A DNA stretch of 64,000 bases, taken from positions 1 to 64,000 of the forward strand of contig VIQU02000009.1 of the NCBI GenBank assembly GCA_010206225.2, given 5' to 3'. Position numbers and translations under genes: made by a program. Shown here piece after piece: positions 20,444-29,720 of this stretch. Position 1 is the first letter of the stretch. Each line of letters begins with the position of its first letter. The notes under the pieces are model-generated. The model saw nothing but the letters and a program-made list of their open reading frames with translations. It made no database searches and was not told the DNA's origin. Source of the stretch: Lachnospiraceae bacterium MD308 (GTDB lineage: Bacteria > Bacillota > Clostridia > Lachnospirales > Lachnospiraceae).

Positions 20444-21155
20444 CCTGCGTTCCCTCCTTCACACCGCCGTAACGCCGGTCTCTGGCATTATAATGCTCGA
20501 TTGCCTTTATAAGCTCTTCTTTTGAAAAATCAGGCCACAAGACATCCGTAAAATAAAATTCCGTATAGGCAAGCTGCCAGAGAAGATAATTGGACAGACG
20601 AAGCTCCCCGCTGGTACGTATCATCAGATCGGGATCTGGTATATCATGGGTATCAAGATAACCCTCAAATACCTGTTCGTCAATATCCTCTGCGTTTACC
20701 TTTCCCTTTGCACAGTCCGCTGCCAGTTTCCGGACCGCACGTACGATCTCGTCCCTGCTGCCATAATTGATGGCAATCTGGAAGTTTAAGCCGCCATTCT
20801 CCTTTGTCGCCTCCTCAAGTTCTGCAATTCTGCTTCTTATATCCTCATCAAGTCTTTGCAGCTCTCCGATCACGCGGATCTTCATATCATTCTTCTTTGC
20901 GGTCTTAAGACAGGTCTTCATGTAATTGCGCAGAAGCTTCATAAGCGCATCCACCTCATCCTTCGGACGATTCCAGTTCTCCGTAGAAAATGCATAGACC
21001 GTCAGGTACTTGATACCCATGCGCCACGCTTCCTCGCAGATCTTCTCCACATTCTTGCTTCCCTGCGCATGGCCGTAATTGCGGGGCATACCCTTCGACT
21101 TTGCCCAGCGTCCGTTTCCATCTAATATAATCGCAACATGCTGCGGAATCTTCAT
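20436..21155 (-). CDS. uppS: Undecaprenyl diphosphate synthase
   Basis: A 239-residue cis-prenyltransferase that supplies the lipid carrier for peptidoglycan. The start AIILDGNGRWAKSKG holds the catalytic Asp and diphosphate-binding residues, followed by GHAQGSKNV, AFSTENWNRP and the C-terminal RTSGELRLSNYLLWQ and TDVLWPDF motifs. Part of the pyrH-frr-uppS-cdsA-dxr-rseP series. Confidence 0.96.
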   Translation of the reverse strand: MKIPQHVAIILDGNGRWAKSKGMPRNYGHAQGSKNVEKICEEAWRMGIKYLTVYAFSTENWNRPKDEVDALMKLLRNYMKTCLKTAKKNDMKIRVIGELQRLDEDIRSRIAELEEATKENGGLNFQIAINYGSRDEIVRAVRKLAADCAKGKVNAEDIDEQVFEGYLDTHDIPDPDLMIRTSGELRLSNYLLWQLAYTEFYFTDVLWPDFSKEELIKAIEHYNARDRRYGGVKEGTQDV

Positions 21156-21220
21156 AGCCAGTCTCCCTCTTTAACAGAGCAGTATCCATGTGAGGACACC
21201 GCCCAACTTTCTACATAGAA

Positions 21221-21250
21221 GAACAGACCATTATCTTAAGCGGTCTGTCC
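21221..21250 (-). terminator. Hairpin between frr and uppS
   Basis: GGACAGACC and GGTCTGTTC form an imperfect nine-pair stem (ACAGACC/GGTCTGT core) in the 106-base gap between frr and uppS. The following TTCTTC is a poor T-run, so this is perhaps an attenuating or RNA-processing hairpin that separates translation genes from lipid genes. Confidence 0.35.
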
Positions 21251-21261
21251 CTACAATTATA

Positions 21262-21813
21262 CTACACTGTCATTACCTCTTTCGACTTAACCTCTACGGC
21301 CTTGTCAACTTCTTTTACAAATTTATCCGTCATTTTCTGAAGATCTTCTTCCATATCCTTGATCTCATCCTCAGAAATTTCGGTCCCTTTCAACTTCTTG
21401 AAAGAGTCATTGCCGTCACGCCGGATATTACGGATCGCAACCTTTGCAGCTTCTCCCTTTTTCTTCACGTCTTTTACAAGCTCTTTTCTGCGCTCCTCCG
21501 TAAGTTCCGGAAATACGAGACGAATCACAGAGCCGTCGTTATTCGGATTGATTCCCAGATCGGAAGTCTGGATTGCTTTGGTGATCGCCTTGATCATAGT
21601 CTTATCCCAAGGCTGAATCTGAATCATGCGCGCCTCCGGGACAGATACGTTGGCAACCTGCTGAATCGGCGTCGGAGTTCCGTAATAATCCACCATAATC
21701 CGATTCAGCACATTCGGATTCGCGCGCCCTGCACGGATTGCACCGAGCTCCCCGTCAAGATTCGCCATCGTCTTGGTCATCTTCTCTTCATAAACCTTCA
21801 ATTTCTCGTTCAT
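21262..21813 (-). CDS. frr: Ribosome recycling factor
   Basis: A 183-residue RRF that, with EF-G, splits post-termination ribosomes. Typical motifs include [31 protein letters not shown] and GVIRL-type [17 protein letters not shown]. Ribosome site AAGGAGG. It starts 13 bases after pyrH, as in most Firmicutes. Confidence 0.97.
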   Translation of the reverse strand: MNEKLKVYEEKMTKTMANLDGELGAIRAGRANPNVLNRIMVDYYGTPTPIQQVANVSVPEARMIQIQPWDKTMIKAITKAIQTSDLGINPNNDGSVIRLVFPELTEERRKELVKDVKKKGEAAKVAIRNIRRDGNDSFKKLKGTEISEDEIKDMEEDLQKMTDKFVKEVDKAVEVKSKEVMTV

Positions 21814-21826
21814 CTTTCTTTCCTCC

Positions 21827-22531
21827 TTATGATACAGTCACTTTCGTTCCCGTAAATGTCCCTGACATAGTATTTACAATACTGTTCTCTTCATTCAGCC
21901 CGAACACCAGCATTGGCATCTGATTCTCAAGACACAGAATAGACGCCGTCAAGTCTACTGCCGCGAGCTTCTTATCAATAATCTCCTGAATAGATATTTC
22001 CTCATACTTCTTAGCTTCAGGATTCACTTTCGGATCACTGTCATAAATTCCATCAATAGCCTTGGCAAGAAGCATCGCATCCGCTTCTATCTCAATAGCA
22101 TGAAGCACCGCACCGGTATCTGTAGAAAAATACGGATGTCCCGTTCCTCCCGCGAAGAAAATAACTTTTCCATCCTTAAGCGCCTGAACAGCCGCATCCT
22201 TTGAAAACAACGTTGTAAACGCGCCGCATACAAAAGGTGTAAAAACCTCTGTATCCATCCCCGCAAACCGAAAGATATCCGATACATAGATACAGTTCAT
22301 CACCGTCGCCAGCATCCCGATCTGATCTGCCTTTACCCGGTCAATGGTCTCGCTGGTCCTTCCCCGCCAGAAATTACCGCCGCCAGTGACAATCGCAACC
22401 TGAATGCCGTCATCCACAAGCTGCTTCACCTGTCTGGCCACTCCAAGACAAGTCGCCTCATCAAAACCGGTCTTCCTCTCACCCGCAAGTGCTTCCCCGC
22501 TAAGCTTTAATAGTACCCTTTTCATAAGCAT
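21827..22531 (-). CDS. pyrH: Uridylate kinase
   Basis: A 234-residue amino-acid-kinase-fold UMP kinase, an essential step of pyrimidine nucleotide synthesis and usually allosterically controlled by GTP/UTP. Motifs: [50 protein letters not shown]. The start may be ATG 22531 or the ATG two codons later. AAGGAG suits either. rpsB and tsf, which commonly precede pyrH, are not upstream here. A divergent MarR-MATE unit takes that place. Confidence 0.96.
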   Translation of the reverse strand: MLMKRVLLKLSGEALAGERKTGFDEATCLGVARQVKQLVDDGIQVAIVTGGGNFWRGRTSETIDRVKADQIGMLATVMNCIYVSDIFRFAGMDTEVFTPFVCGAFTTLFSKDAAVQALKDGKVIFFAGGTGHPYFSTDTGAVLHAIEIEADAMLLAKAIDGIYDSDPKVNPEAKKYEEISIQEIIDKKLAAVDLTASILCLENQMPMLVFGLNEENSIVNTMSGTFTGTKVTVS

Positions 22532-22621
22532 TCCCGCTCCTTACTTCTGTTATCGCAGTACATCACATACATAAGTAAAGTATAACACAGGTAAAGTAAA
22601 AATGGAATATCAAAAAAAAGC

Positions 22622-22670
22622 TTGACACAAGTCTGATTTCGGACTATAATTTCAAGTACGAAATCAGACT
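22622..22670 (+). promoter_or_regulatory. Consensus promoter with 12-bp inverted-repeat operator
   Basis: TTGACA (22622-22627), a 17-base spacer and TATAAT (22645-22650) form a perfect sigma-A promoter. AGTCTGATTTCG (22630-22641) and CGAAATCAGACT (22659-22670) are perfect inverted copies flanking the -10 box. A MarR dimer, or two dimers, bound here would shut the promoter, so I infer autorepression of the marR-MATE operon. Confidence 0.85.
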
Positions 22671-22705
22671 GCAAGTAAAATAAAAAAACAGGAGACGGCA
22701 GACAT

Positions 22706-23149
22706 ATGGACTTCCCCATCAATCAAAATTTAAAAGAATACAACCACATTTACAAAGAAAACAATAACATTTACCACGATATTGCGCTGCGCCTAAAGCT
22801 GTCAGACAGCGCTTTTGACATATTCTATGCCATCTGTGTGCTAGGCGACGGTTGCCTGCAGCGGGATATCTGCAGCCTGTCTGCCACAAGCAAGCAGACC
22901 ATCAATTCATCAATCCGTAAGTTAGAAAAAGAGGGCTATCTTACCCTTAAACCGGGAAAAGGACGGCAGATGCACATTTTTTTGACCAAGACAGGAGAAG
23001 CGCTTGCTCAGGAACGGATATACCCGGTTATTGAAATTGAGAATAGTGTTTTTGACGCTATGTCTGAAAACGAGTGCCGGGAACTTCTAAAGCTCAGCAA
23101 AAAATATATGGAAATATTGAAAGAGAATGTAAAGGAATTATTGCTATGA
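22706..23149 (+). CDS. MarR-family transcriptional regulator
   Basis: A 147-residue winged-helix protein: helical N-terminal dimer part, recognition region SLSATSKQTINSSIRKLEKEGYL and wing TLKPGKGRQMHIFLTKTGEAL, then a C-terminal helix. It is the first gene behind a strong promoter with inverted repeats and overlaps the MATE gene by four bases. Repression of the efflux pump, released by a small-molecule ligand, is the usual arrangement. Confidence 0.9.
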   Translation: MDFPINQNLKEYNHIYKENNNIYHDIALRLKLSDSAFDIFYAICVLGDGCLQRDICSLSATSKQTINSSIRKLEKEGYLTLKPGKGRQMHIFLTKTGEALAQERIYPVIEIENSVFDAMSENECRELLKLSKKYMEILKENVKELLL

Positions 23150-24477
23150 GAATAAAGTTATCAGACCATTTTACCTATAAAAAACTGATCCGGTTTGTGC
23201 TGCCTTCCATCATCATGATGATCTTTACTTCCATCTACGGTGTGGTGGACGGCTTATTTGTATCCAATTTTGTGGGAAAAACAGCATTTGCGGCTATTAA
23301 CCTGATCATGCCCTTTCTTATGGGCTTAAGCGCGCTGGGATTTATGGTCGGGACAGGCGGAAGCGCGATTGTAGCAAAGACGCTGGGCGAAAAGAAAAAT
23401 AAGAGAGCCAACGAATACTTTTCCATGCTGATCTATATAACGATCATCGGCGGTCTGGTTATATCTGTCATCGGCAGCATTTTGATCCGGCCGGTCAGCT
23501 CTTTTTTAGGCGCCTCCGGAGAGCTTTTAGAAAACTGTGTCCTGTATGGGAGAATTCTTTTTCTGTCTCTGACGCCTTATATGCTGCAGAACGTTTTCCA
23601 GAGCTTTTTCGTGACGGCAGAGAAACCAAAACTGGGACTCTATGTGATCATTGCTGCCGGACTTACGAATATGCTGCTTGATTTCCTTTTTATCGCCGTT
23701 TTTAAATGGGGGCTTGCAGGAGCCGCCCTTGCCACTGCTGCCAGCGAATATATGGGAGGTTTTCTACCTGTTTTTTATTTTTTGCGTAAGAATGGAAGTC
23801 TTCTAAGACTTGGGAAAACGCATTTTGACAAAGGGATCCTGCGAAAGACATGCACCAACGGCTCTTCCGAGCTGATGACGAATCTGTCCATGTCTGTGGT
23901 AAATTCCCTGTATAACTTCCAGCTTATCCGGTTTTCCGGAGAAGACGGCGTTGCTGCATACGGCACGATCATGTATGTTAACTTCTTCTTTGCGGCTGTA
24001 TTTTTCGGCTATTCCATCGGAAGCGCGCCTGTCATCGGATACCACTATGGTGCTGGAAACCACGATGAACTTAAAAACCTTTTTAAAAAGAGCCTTTCGC
24101 TCATCGCCGTCTGGGGAATCCTTTTAACCTTGCTGGCTCATCTCCTTGCCGCGCCTCTTGCTGCTGTTTTTGTAGGATATGACAAAGAACTGTTTGCCAT
24201 GACCTGTCATGGCTTCCGTCTCTACAGCATGTGTTTCCTCATATGCGGCTTTAACTTTTTTGCTTCCTCCTTTTTCACGGCCCTTAGTAACGGAGCAGTG
24301 TCGGCAGCAATCTCTTTCTTACGCACGCTGGTATTTCAGATTGCCGCTGTCTGCCTGCTGCCATTCCTTTTCGGGATCGACGGAATCTGGCTGGCGGTCA
24401 CTGCGGCGGAGGCGATGACATTGCTCATAACGGTTACGTTTTTTATTCGGAACCAAAAACGATACCATTATGCATAA
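23146..24477 (+). CDS. MATE-family efflux transporter
   Basis: A 443-residue protein with 12 predicted membrane helices, MATE type (GVVDGLFVSNFVGKTAFAAINLIMP near the start, GFMVGTGGSAIVAKTLGE after helix 2), likely a cation-coupled exporter of drugs or metabolites. I start it at ATG 23146, which overlaps the marR stop (ATGA) and follows AAGGA. A longer frame from 23074 lies inside marR and is not needed. Confidence 0.92.
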   Translation: MRIKLSDHFTYKKLIRFVLPSIIMMIFTSIYGVVDGLFVSNFVGKTAFAAINLIMPFLMGLSALGFMVGTGGSAIVAKTLGEKKNKRANEYFSMLIYITIIGGLVISVIGSILIRPVSSFLGASGELLENCVLYGRILFLSLTPYMLQNVFQSFFVTAEKPKLGLYVIIAAGLTNMLLDFLFIAVFKWGLAGAALATAASEYMGGFLPVFYFLRKNGSLLRLGKTHFDKGILRKTCTNGSSELMTNLSMSVVNSLYNFQLIRFSGEDGVAAYGTIMYVNFFFAAVFFGYSIGSAPVIGYHYGAGNHDELKNLFKKSLSLIAVWGILLTLLAHLLAAPLAAVFVGYDKELFAMTCHGFRLYSMCFLICGFNFFASSFFTALSNGAVSAAISFLRTLVFQIAAVCLLPFLFGIDGIWLAVTAAEAMTLLITVTFFIRNQKRYHYA

Positions 24478-24479
24478 CA

Positions 24480-24609
24480 CAGGGGAAAGTAACTGTCCTG
24501 CTACAATAAATCTCTGTTTTCCGCATTGTATATGGACAATACCTGAAAAGAATTTTTCACAGGCGCTTTCCCCATCTAATGCAGTGATGACTTCGTAATT
24601 TTCCGTCAT
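24480..24609 (-). pseudogene. Possible remnant of a serine hydrolase gene
   Basis: The 155-base gap between the MATE gene and folD contains a minus-strand frame starting MTENYEVITALDGESACEKF and continuing FSGIVHIQCGKQRFIVAG. That pattern resembles the beginning of class C beta-lactamase-like serine hydrolases (FSGVVxIxxGxxxxxxxxGYA), but the GYA and everything after it are gone, and the frame runs into antisense of the MATE gene. Weak, short evidence. Confidence 0.25.
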
Positions 24610-24631
24610 TAAAATAATGTACTGTTACTAA

Positions 24632-25480
24632 CTAATGAAGATTTTTCGCCGCCCGTATAACATGTTCCGCCAGAACAGAGGTGGTGATACTTCCTACTCC
24701 TCTCGGCACCGGACTGATATAAGAGGCCTTTTTCTTGGCTCTCTCAAAGTCCACGTCGCCGCAGAGATTTCCTTCTTCATCTACATTGATGCCCACGTCT
24801 GCAACTACTGCACCCTCTCCTACCATGTCCGCCGTTATCATCTTCGCTTTTCCGGCAGCCGCAATCAGAATATCGGCGCTCCTGCATATCTTAGGAAGAT
24901 CTACAGTCCTTGTATGGCAGATCGTAACGGTAGCGTTCTCTTTTAAAAGCATCATGGACAAAGGCTTTCCCACTACCATACTGCGTCCCACCACCGTCGT
25001 ATTCTTTCCTTTCAGATCAATACCGTAAAACTTTAACATCTTCATAACCGCTTCCGCCGTACAGGGTGCATAGCCTGTCTCATCTCCGGCAAATACCTTC
25101 GCAATATTCACGTCACTCATACAATCCATATCTTTTGCGGGATGGATCATTTTCCTTACCGGCTCCTCGTCAAGATGTTTCGGGAGAGGCCTGAACATCA
25201 GGATTCCGTGAACAGATGGGTTATCATTTACCTCCCGAAAGGCTTCTTCAAACTCCCTCTGTGTGATATCCCAAGGAAGCTCCCTCACCTGACACTTAAT
25301 TCCAACTGCCTCCATCCGTTTCTTCGCTCCCCGCTCATAAGACAGGTCCTCCTCACGGCTTCCTGCCCTGATGATAGCAAGACAGGGCATAACCCCGCCC
25401 CGCTTTAACAGTTCTGTCTCTTTTGTCAGCTCTTCTTTCATGGCATTTGCCACGTCAATGCCTTTCATTAATACACTCAT
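24632..25480 (-). CDS. folD: Methylenetetrahydrofolate dehydrogenase/cyclohydrolase
   Basis: A 282-residue bifunctional enzyme interconverting 5,10-methylene-, methenyl- and 10-formyl-tetrahydrofolate. The catalytic Tyr-x3-Lys is in YERGAKKRMEAVGI. DCMSDVN and VVGRSMVVGKPLSMMLL form the cofactor site, and PVPRGVGSITTSVLAEH closes the protein. Last gene of the one-carbon/glycine cleavage operon, ten bases after fchA. Confidence 0.94.
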   Translation of the reverse strand: MSVLMKGIDVANAMKEELTKETELLKRGGVMPCLAIIRAGSREEDLSYERGAKKRMEAVGIKCQVRELPWDITQREFEEAFREVNDNPSVHGILMFRPLPKHLDEEPVRKMIHPAKDMDCMSDVNIAKVFAGDETGYAPCTAEAVMKMLKFYGIDLKGKNTTVVGRSMVVGKPLSMMLLKENATVTICHTRTVDLPKICRSADILIAAAGKAKMITADMVGEGAVVADVGINVDEEGNLCGDVDFERAKKKASYISPVPRGVGSITTSVLAEHVIRAAKNLH

Positions 25481-25489
25481 CGCTACCTC

Positions 25490-26116
25490 CTACCGTATCT
25501 TGTCAAGCACGCCCGCATAGATCTCTTCCTGCAGCTTTCTCCCCTGCGCGATCAGATCGTCCGACTCCCTGTTGAGTTTTTCTGCCCTCTCACGATTTTT
25601 CATAAGCTTCGTATTGATATAGATATTCAATGAAGCCCCCTCGAGAGCGGCTCTTGCAAAAAGTACCGCAACACCCACATCACTGACGGCAAGCCTGCTG
25701 CCCTTTTTTTCCAGTACCTTTAAGAGCCCGAACACTTCAAAAACAGTTCTCACGATTTCAAGAGGAACCATGCTTGCCTCATAAAGCGCACTCTCCATCA
25801 CTTCTTCTTTTCTTTCGATTTCCTCCGGCGTTCCCTTCGGCATAGAATAGGCTTTCGCTAACGGTTCAAAAGCCTCTGCGTCCTTATCCGTCAGAAAAAT
25901 AAGCCTTTCTTTAAGCTCCTCCAGCTGGCTGCGGATTCCTATGATTTCTTCTTCGACGTCCGCATATTTTTTCTTTCCCACCGTCAGGTTCGTCACCATC
26001 ATTCCCAGCGCGGCCGCAAATGCGCCTACCGCTGCGGAGGCTCCGCCGCCGCCCGGCGTCGGTTCTTTTGAAGATAACACATTAAGAAAATCTGTTGCCT
26101 TTTGCTCTAACATCAT
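25490..26116 (-). CDS. fchA: Cyclodeaminase/cyclohydrolase family protein
   Basis: A 208-residue FTCD_C-type protein with the glycine-rich GGGGASAAVGAFAAALGMMV loop, KKKYADVEEE and DKDAEAFEPLAKAY. In Clostridia the stand-alone form acts as methenyltetrahydrofolate cyclohydrolase or formimino-THF cyclodeaminase. It sits between the broken fhs and folD, so a cyclohydrolase role in the same folate steps is likely. Confidence 0.85.
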   Translation of the reverse strand: MMLEQKATDFLNVLSSKEPTPGGGGASAAVGAFAAALGMMVTNLTVGKKKYADVEEEIIGIRSQLEELKERLIFLTDKDAEAFEPLAKAYSMPKGTPEEIERKEEVMESALYEASMVPLEIVRTVFEVFGLLKVLEKKGSRLAVSDVGVAVLFARAALEGASLNIYINTKLMKNRERAEKLNRESDDLIAQGRKLQEEIYAGVLDKIR

Positions 26117-26131
26117 GGTCTTTCGTTCCTC

Positions 26132-27272
26132 CTAAAATAGTCCTGATATGACACCGTTTGCATCTACATCAATCTTTTCCGCAGACGGCACCTTCGGAAG
26201 TCCTGGCATCTTCATGATGTCTCCGGTCAGAGCTACTAAAAAGCCCGCGCCTGCTGACGCTGTAACATCCCGGACCGTAATCCTGAAATCTGTCGGTCTT
26301 CCCAGTTTCTTTGCATCATCTGTCAGAGAATACTGATTTTTCGCCATGCAGATTGGAAGATTGCCAAGACCGATGGCCTCTAAGTTTTTAATCTCTTTGT
26401 TAGCTTTCGGCGTATAGTCTACCCCTGACGCTCCGTATACCTTCTCAGCAATAGCCGTGATCTTCTCTTTGACAGATTCCTCTTCATTATACACGAATTC
26501 CATCGTGCTGTCTCCCTCACAAAGCTTCAAAACTTCTTTTGCAAGCTCCTCGCCGCCTGCGCCGCCTTTCGCCCATACCTCTGACAACGCCGCCTTTACG
26601 CCATATTCCTTGCACTTTTCACGCACAAGTTTAGGCTCTCCCTCTGTATCTGTCGGAAATGCGTTGATTGCCACAACAACAGGAAGATGATATACTTCGG
26701 TAATATTTTCAATATGTTTAAGGAGATTCGGAATTGCTTCTTAACTGGCGGTCATTCATATCCACACAGCGGCGCCATGTTACTTTATTTGTATCGATAT
26801 CCAGCGCATTACCCTGATGGATATGGTTGTCAAGCATTGCCGCGATCAGATTGTTTGCAGCGCCAATCGCATGAAGATCCCCTGTAAAATGAAGGTTGAT
26901 GTCCTCCATAGGCACAACCTGAGCATAACCGCCTCCTGCCGCTCCGCCCTTTACTCCGAACACCGGTCCGAGGGAGGGCTCTCTTAATGCTACCATCGTC
27001 TTTTTACCCAGACGGTTCAGAGCGTCTGCCAAGCCAATTGTCGTAGTCGTCTTTCCCTCGCCCGCAGGCGTTGGATTGATGGCTGTCACAAGAACTACCT
27101 TTGCATCCTTCCCGCTCTCAAGCTCTTCGCTGTAGTACCGATAATCGATCTTTGCCTTGTATTTTCCGTAATTTTCCACATATCTGTCAGGAATTCCTAT
27201 CTTATCCGCAATCTCATTAATCACCTTCATCTCGGTTTCCTGTGCAATCTCTATATCACTTTTAAATCCCAT
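26132..27272 (-). pseudogene. fhs: Formate--tetrahydrofolate ligase gene with internal deletion
   Basis: The 5' part reads normally from [11 protein letters not shown] through the P-loop [18 protein letters not shown] to VDMNDRQLR. Immediately after, the sequence jumps, in another frame, to [20 protein letters not shown] and the C-terminal part MAINAFPTDTEGEPKLV to the stop at 26132. Intact enzymes are about 556 residues. Here roughly 165 codons between the DMNDRQLR and PNLLKHI motifs are missing and a frameshift sits at the junction (about 26737). The encoded fragments cannot make an active synthetase. The start is taken as the fifth codon of the longest frame. Confidence 0.9.
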
Positions 27273-27301
27273 ATCACATACCATCCTTACTTTTATATTC
27301 T

Positions 27302-28708
27302 TTATCTTTTCTTCCTCGGCATTACATGGATCGCCTCTCCTACAGCATCTTCTAATGCCTCTGACACACCTTCGTTATAGGTTGGATGTGAGCGCATACC
27401 CTTTATAAGCTGCCCGGCCGTCATCCGGTTTGCCACCGCCGTTACAAGCTCCCCAATCATATCTGTAGCTCTGGCGCACATCATCTGCGCTCCTACAACA
27501 ACTCCTGTCTCTCTTTCAACAACAACCTTTACAAATCCACGTTCTTCTTTTGTGATGATACTCTTCCCATTAGCGCTCATAATAAACTTTCCGGTCTTTA
27601 TATCCAGTCCCGCTTCCTTTGCCTCATCCTCTGTAACTCCCACTGAAGCAATCTCCGGATCTGTATAGACGCACCCTGGAACTGCCTCAAGCGATACGGA
27701 GGGCTTTTTTCCTGCGAGTACTTCTGCCACGTACATACCCTGAGCGCTTGCCAGATGAGCGAGCTGCATTCCCCTCACCAGATCGCCGATGGCATATACT
27801 CCTTCTATACTGCTTTCAAAATTCTCATCCACTACAATGCGTCCCCGCTCCATCTCTGGTTCCATTCCCTCTCCGAACAAACCGTCTGTATCCGGGCATC
27901 TCCCTACCGCACACAAAATATACTGCGCAGATACTCTGATCTCTTTCTCCTTTTCAGTAAACACGCACGTGTACAGTCCCCCATTCTGCTCCACGCTCTT
28001 CACTGACGCAGAGGTGTAAATATCAACTCCGCGCTTTTTTAAAATCATCTTTAAATTCTGGGATATCTCCTTATCCATATTAGGGACCAGCCTTGAAAGC
28101 GCCTCTACGATCGTTACCTTGCAGCCCAAATCCGCATATACGCTGGCAAATTCCACACTGATCACGCCCCCGCCTATGATAACAAGGCTCTTTGGCTCCT
28201 CTTTTAACCGAAACAGTTCGTCACTGGTAAGAACGCCCGGAAGATCAATGCCCGGTATCGGAATCACTAACGGCTTTGAACCGGATGCCAGAATGATATG
28301 CCGGGCCTCGCACACACTTTCTGACTCACCGTCGATGACTCTTACCTGCCTCCCTTGTTCCAGTATCCCTTTTCCTTTTAACATCGTTATGCCATTGGCT
28401 TTCAGAAGCTGTTCCACTCCCTGACACAGCTTATCTGTCGTTTCTTCTTTATATGCCAGAATCTTGCCGTAGTCATAACTTATCTCCGATGCCAGAACAC
28501 CGAATCTCTCTCCCTCTTTCATCTCCCTGTAAAGAGAGGAGGCATGTATCATCGCTTTTGCCGGAATACACCCCCTATTCAGACAAGTGCCTCCCACTCT
28601 TCTTTCTTCCACGATCGCTGTGCGGAGTCCCTCTTTTGCCGCTTTGACCGCTGCTACATAACCCCCTGGTCCCGCACCGATTACCACCAGATCAAATCTT
28701 TCTCCCAT
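27302..28708 (-). CDS. lpdA: Dihydrolipoyl dehydrogenase
   Basis: A 468-residue flavoprotein that reoxidises dihydrolipoyl groups with NAD+ (L-protein of glycine cleavage or E3). It shows the FAD fold [17 protein letters not shown], the redox disulfide [13 protein letters not shown], the NAD fold [20 protein letters not shown], and the C-terminal [15 protein letters not shown] with the catalytic His-Glu pair. It has no fused lipoyl domain. Position between lplA and fhs points to the glycine cleavage system. Confidence 0.94.
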   Translation of the reverse strand: MGERFDLVVIGAGPGGYVAAVKAAKEGLRTAIVEERRVGGTCLNRGCIPAKAMIHASSLYREMKEGERFGVLASEISYDYGKILAYKEETTDKLCQGVEQLLKANGITMLKGKGILEQGRQVRVIDGESESVCEARHIILASGSKPLVIPIPGIDLPGVLTSDELFRLKEEPKSLVIIGGGVISVEFASVYADLGCKVTIVEALSRLVPNMDKEISQNLKMILKKRGVDIYTSASVKSVEQNGGLYTCVFTEKEKEIRVSAQYILCAVGRCPDTDGLFGEGMEPEMERGRIVVDENFESSIEGVYAIGDLVRGMQLAHLASAQGMYVAEVLAGKKPSVSLEAVPGCVYTDPEIASVGVTEDEAKEAGLDIKTGKFIMSANGKSIITKEERGFVKVVVERETGVVVGAQMMCARATDMIGELVTAVANRMTAGQLIKGMRSHPTYNEGVSEALEDAVGEAIHVMPRKKR

Positions 28709-28720
28709 AACTGCTCTCCT

Positions 28721-29719
28721 TTACAAATCTTCAGTTTTTATCCATTCAATAATATCCGCCATCATTCTTTCTTCTTCCTTGTCCGAAGACCAGTAAAGCC
28801 CAAGCTCCACACAGATTGCATGTTTGTCGTAACGAATATTTTTAAGATACCCTCTAAGCTGCTCTATAAATTCCGGTTTCATGGAATCCGAAAAAACATT
28901 TACATCCCTGACCTTTCCATTCTTCACCTGAAACTGCAGCGTTATCTGCCCCCACACAAAACGCTTTGACAGCTCATACTGAAAAGCCAGTGTCCTCCCA
29001 TATATCCAGTCCCACGAAGAAAACTTCTCCGTCCTCTCTCTAATCTCTTCTTTGTCAAGCTCACTGACTTCTAATATTCTGGCTTTTAATCCGTAGACCT
29101 CTTCAAAACTTGCCCGAAGCTTTTCTTTTAACTGATCAATGGTAAGTCCCGGCGCATAGCTTTTTAAGTTCACCACCCTCGACCTTACAGAATCCACGCC
29201 TTTTGCCTGAAGCTTTTCCTTAGAGACAGTCAGATATCTTGAAAGCTCGCCGAGATTCACATCCACCATCAGAGTCCCATGATGATAGCAATACTCTCCC
29301 TGCTTATAAAATGCATTGCCTGAAAATTTATGTTCATCTATCAATATATCGTTTCGGCCGGATTTCTTTGCATTTATCCCCAATTTCCTGACTGCCGTTA
29401 AGATAACCTCAAGCTGCCTGTCTACATCGTAATTTTCCTTTCTTACAAGAAAAGTAAAATTCAGATTTCCCAGATCATGATAGACAGCTCCGCCGCCCGA
29501 CTGCCTTCGCACCGGATATCCTTTCTCATCTTCCAGTTTATTTACAATACATTCCTTCCAGATATTCTGATTCCGTCCTATGACAACTGTGTTGGCATTC
29601 TGCCAGAGATACAAGATACACTCATCCTCAGCACAGTGGAGGAGCAAATACTCCTCCACTGCCAGATTGCGGTAAGGATTCGTCTCTTTACTTTCGATAT
29701 ATGATAATTTTCTGATCAT
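28721..29719 (-). CDS. lplA: Lipoate--protein ligase
   Basis: A 331-residue ligase that activates lipoate and attaches it to the H-protein lysine. RRQSGGGAVYHDLGNLNFTF, KKSGRNDILIDEHKFSGNAF and HHGTLMVDV are the family motifs, and the C-terminal accessory domain is present. I start at ATG 29719, two bases from the gcvPB stop. The eight-codon upstream extension lies inside gcvPB. Confidence 0.92.
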   Translation of the reverse strand: MIRKLSYIESKETNPYRNLAVEEYLLLHCAEDECILYLWQNANTVVIGRNQNIWKECIVNKLEDEKGYPVRRQSGGGAVYHDLGNLNFTFLVRKENYDVDRQLEVILTAVRKLGINAKKSGRNDILIDEHKFSGNAFYKQGEYCYHHGTLMVDVNLGELSRYLTVSKEKLQAKGVDSVRSRVVNLKSYAPGLTIDQLKEKLRASFEEVYGLKARILEVSELDKEEIRERTEKFSSWDWIYGRTLAFQYELSKRFVWGQITLQFQVKNGKVRDVNVFSDSMKPEFIEQLRGYLKNIRYDKHAICVELGLYWSSDKEEERMMADIIEWIKTEDL

Positions 29720-29720
29720 C

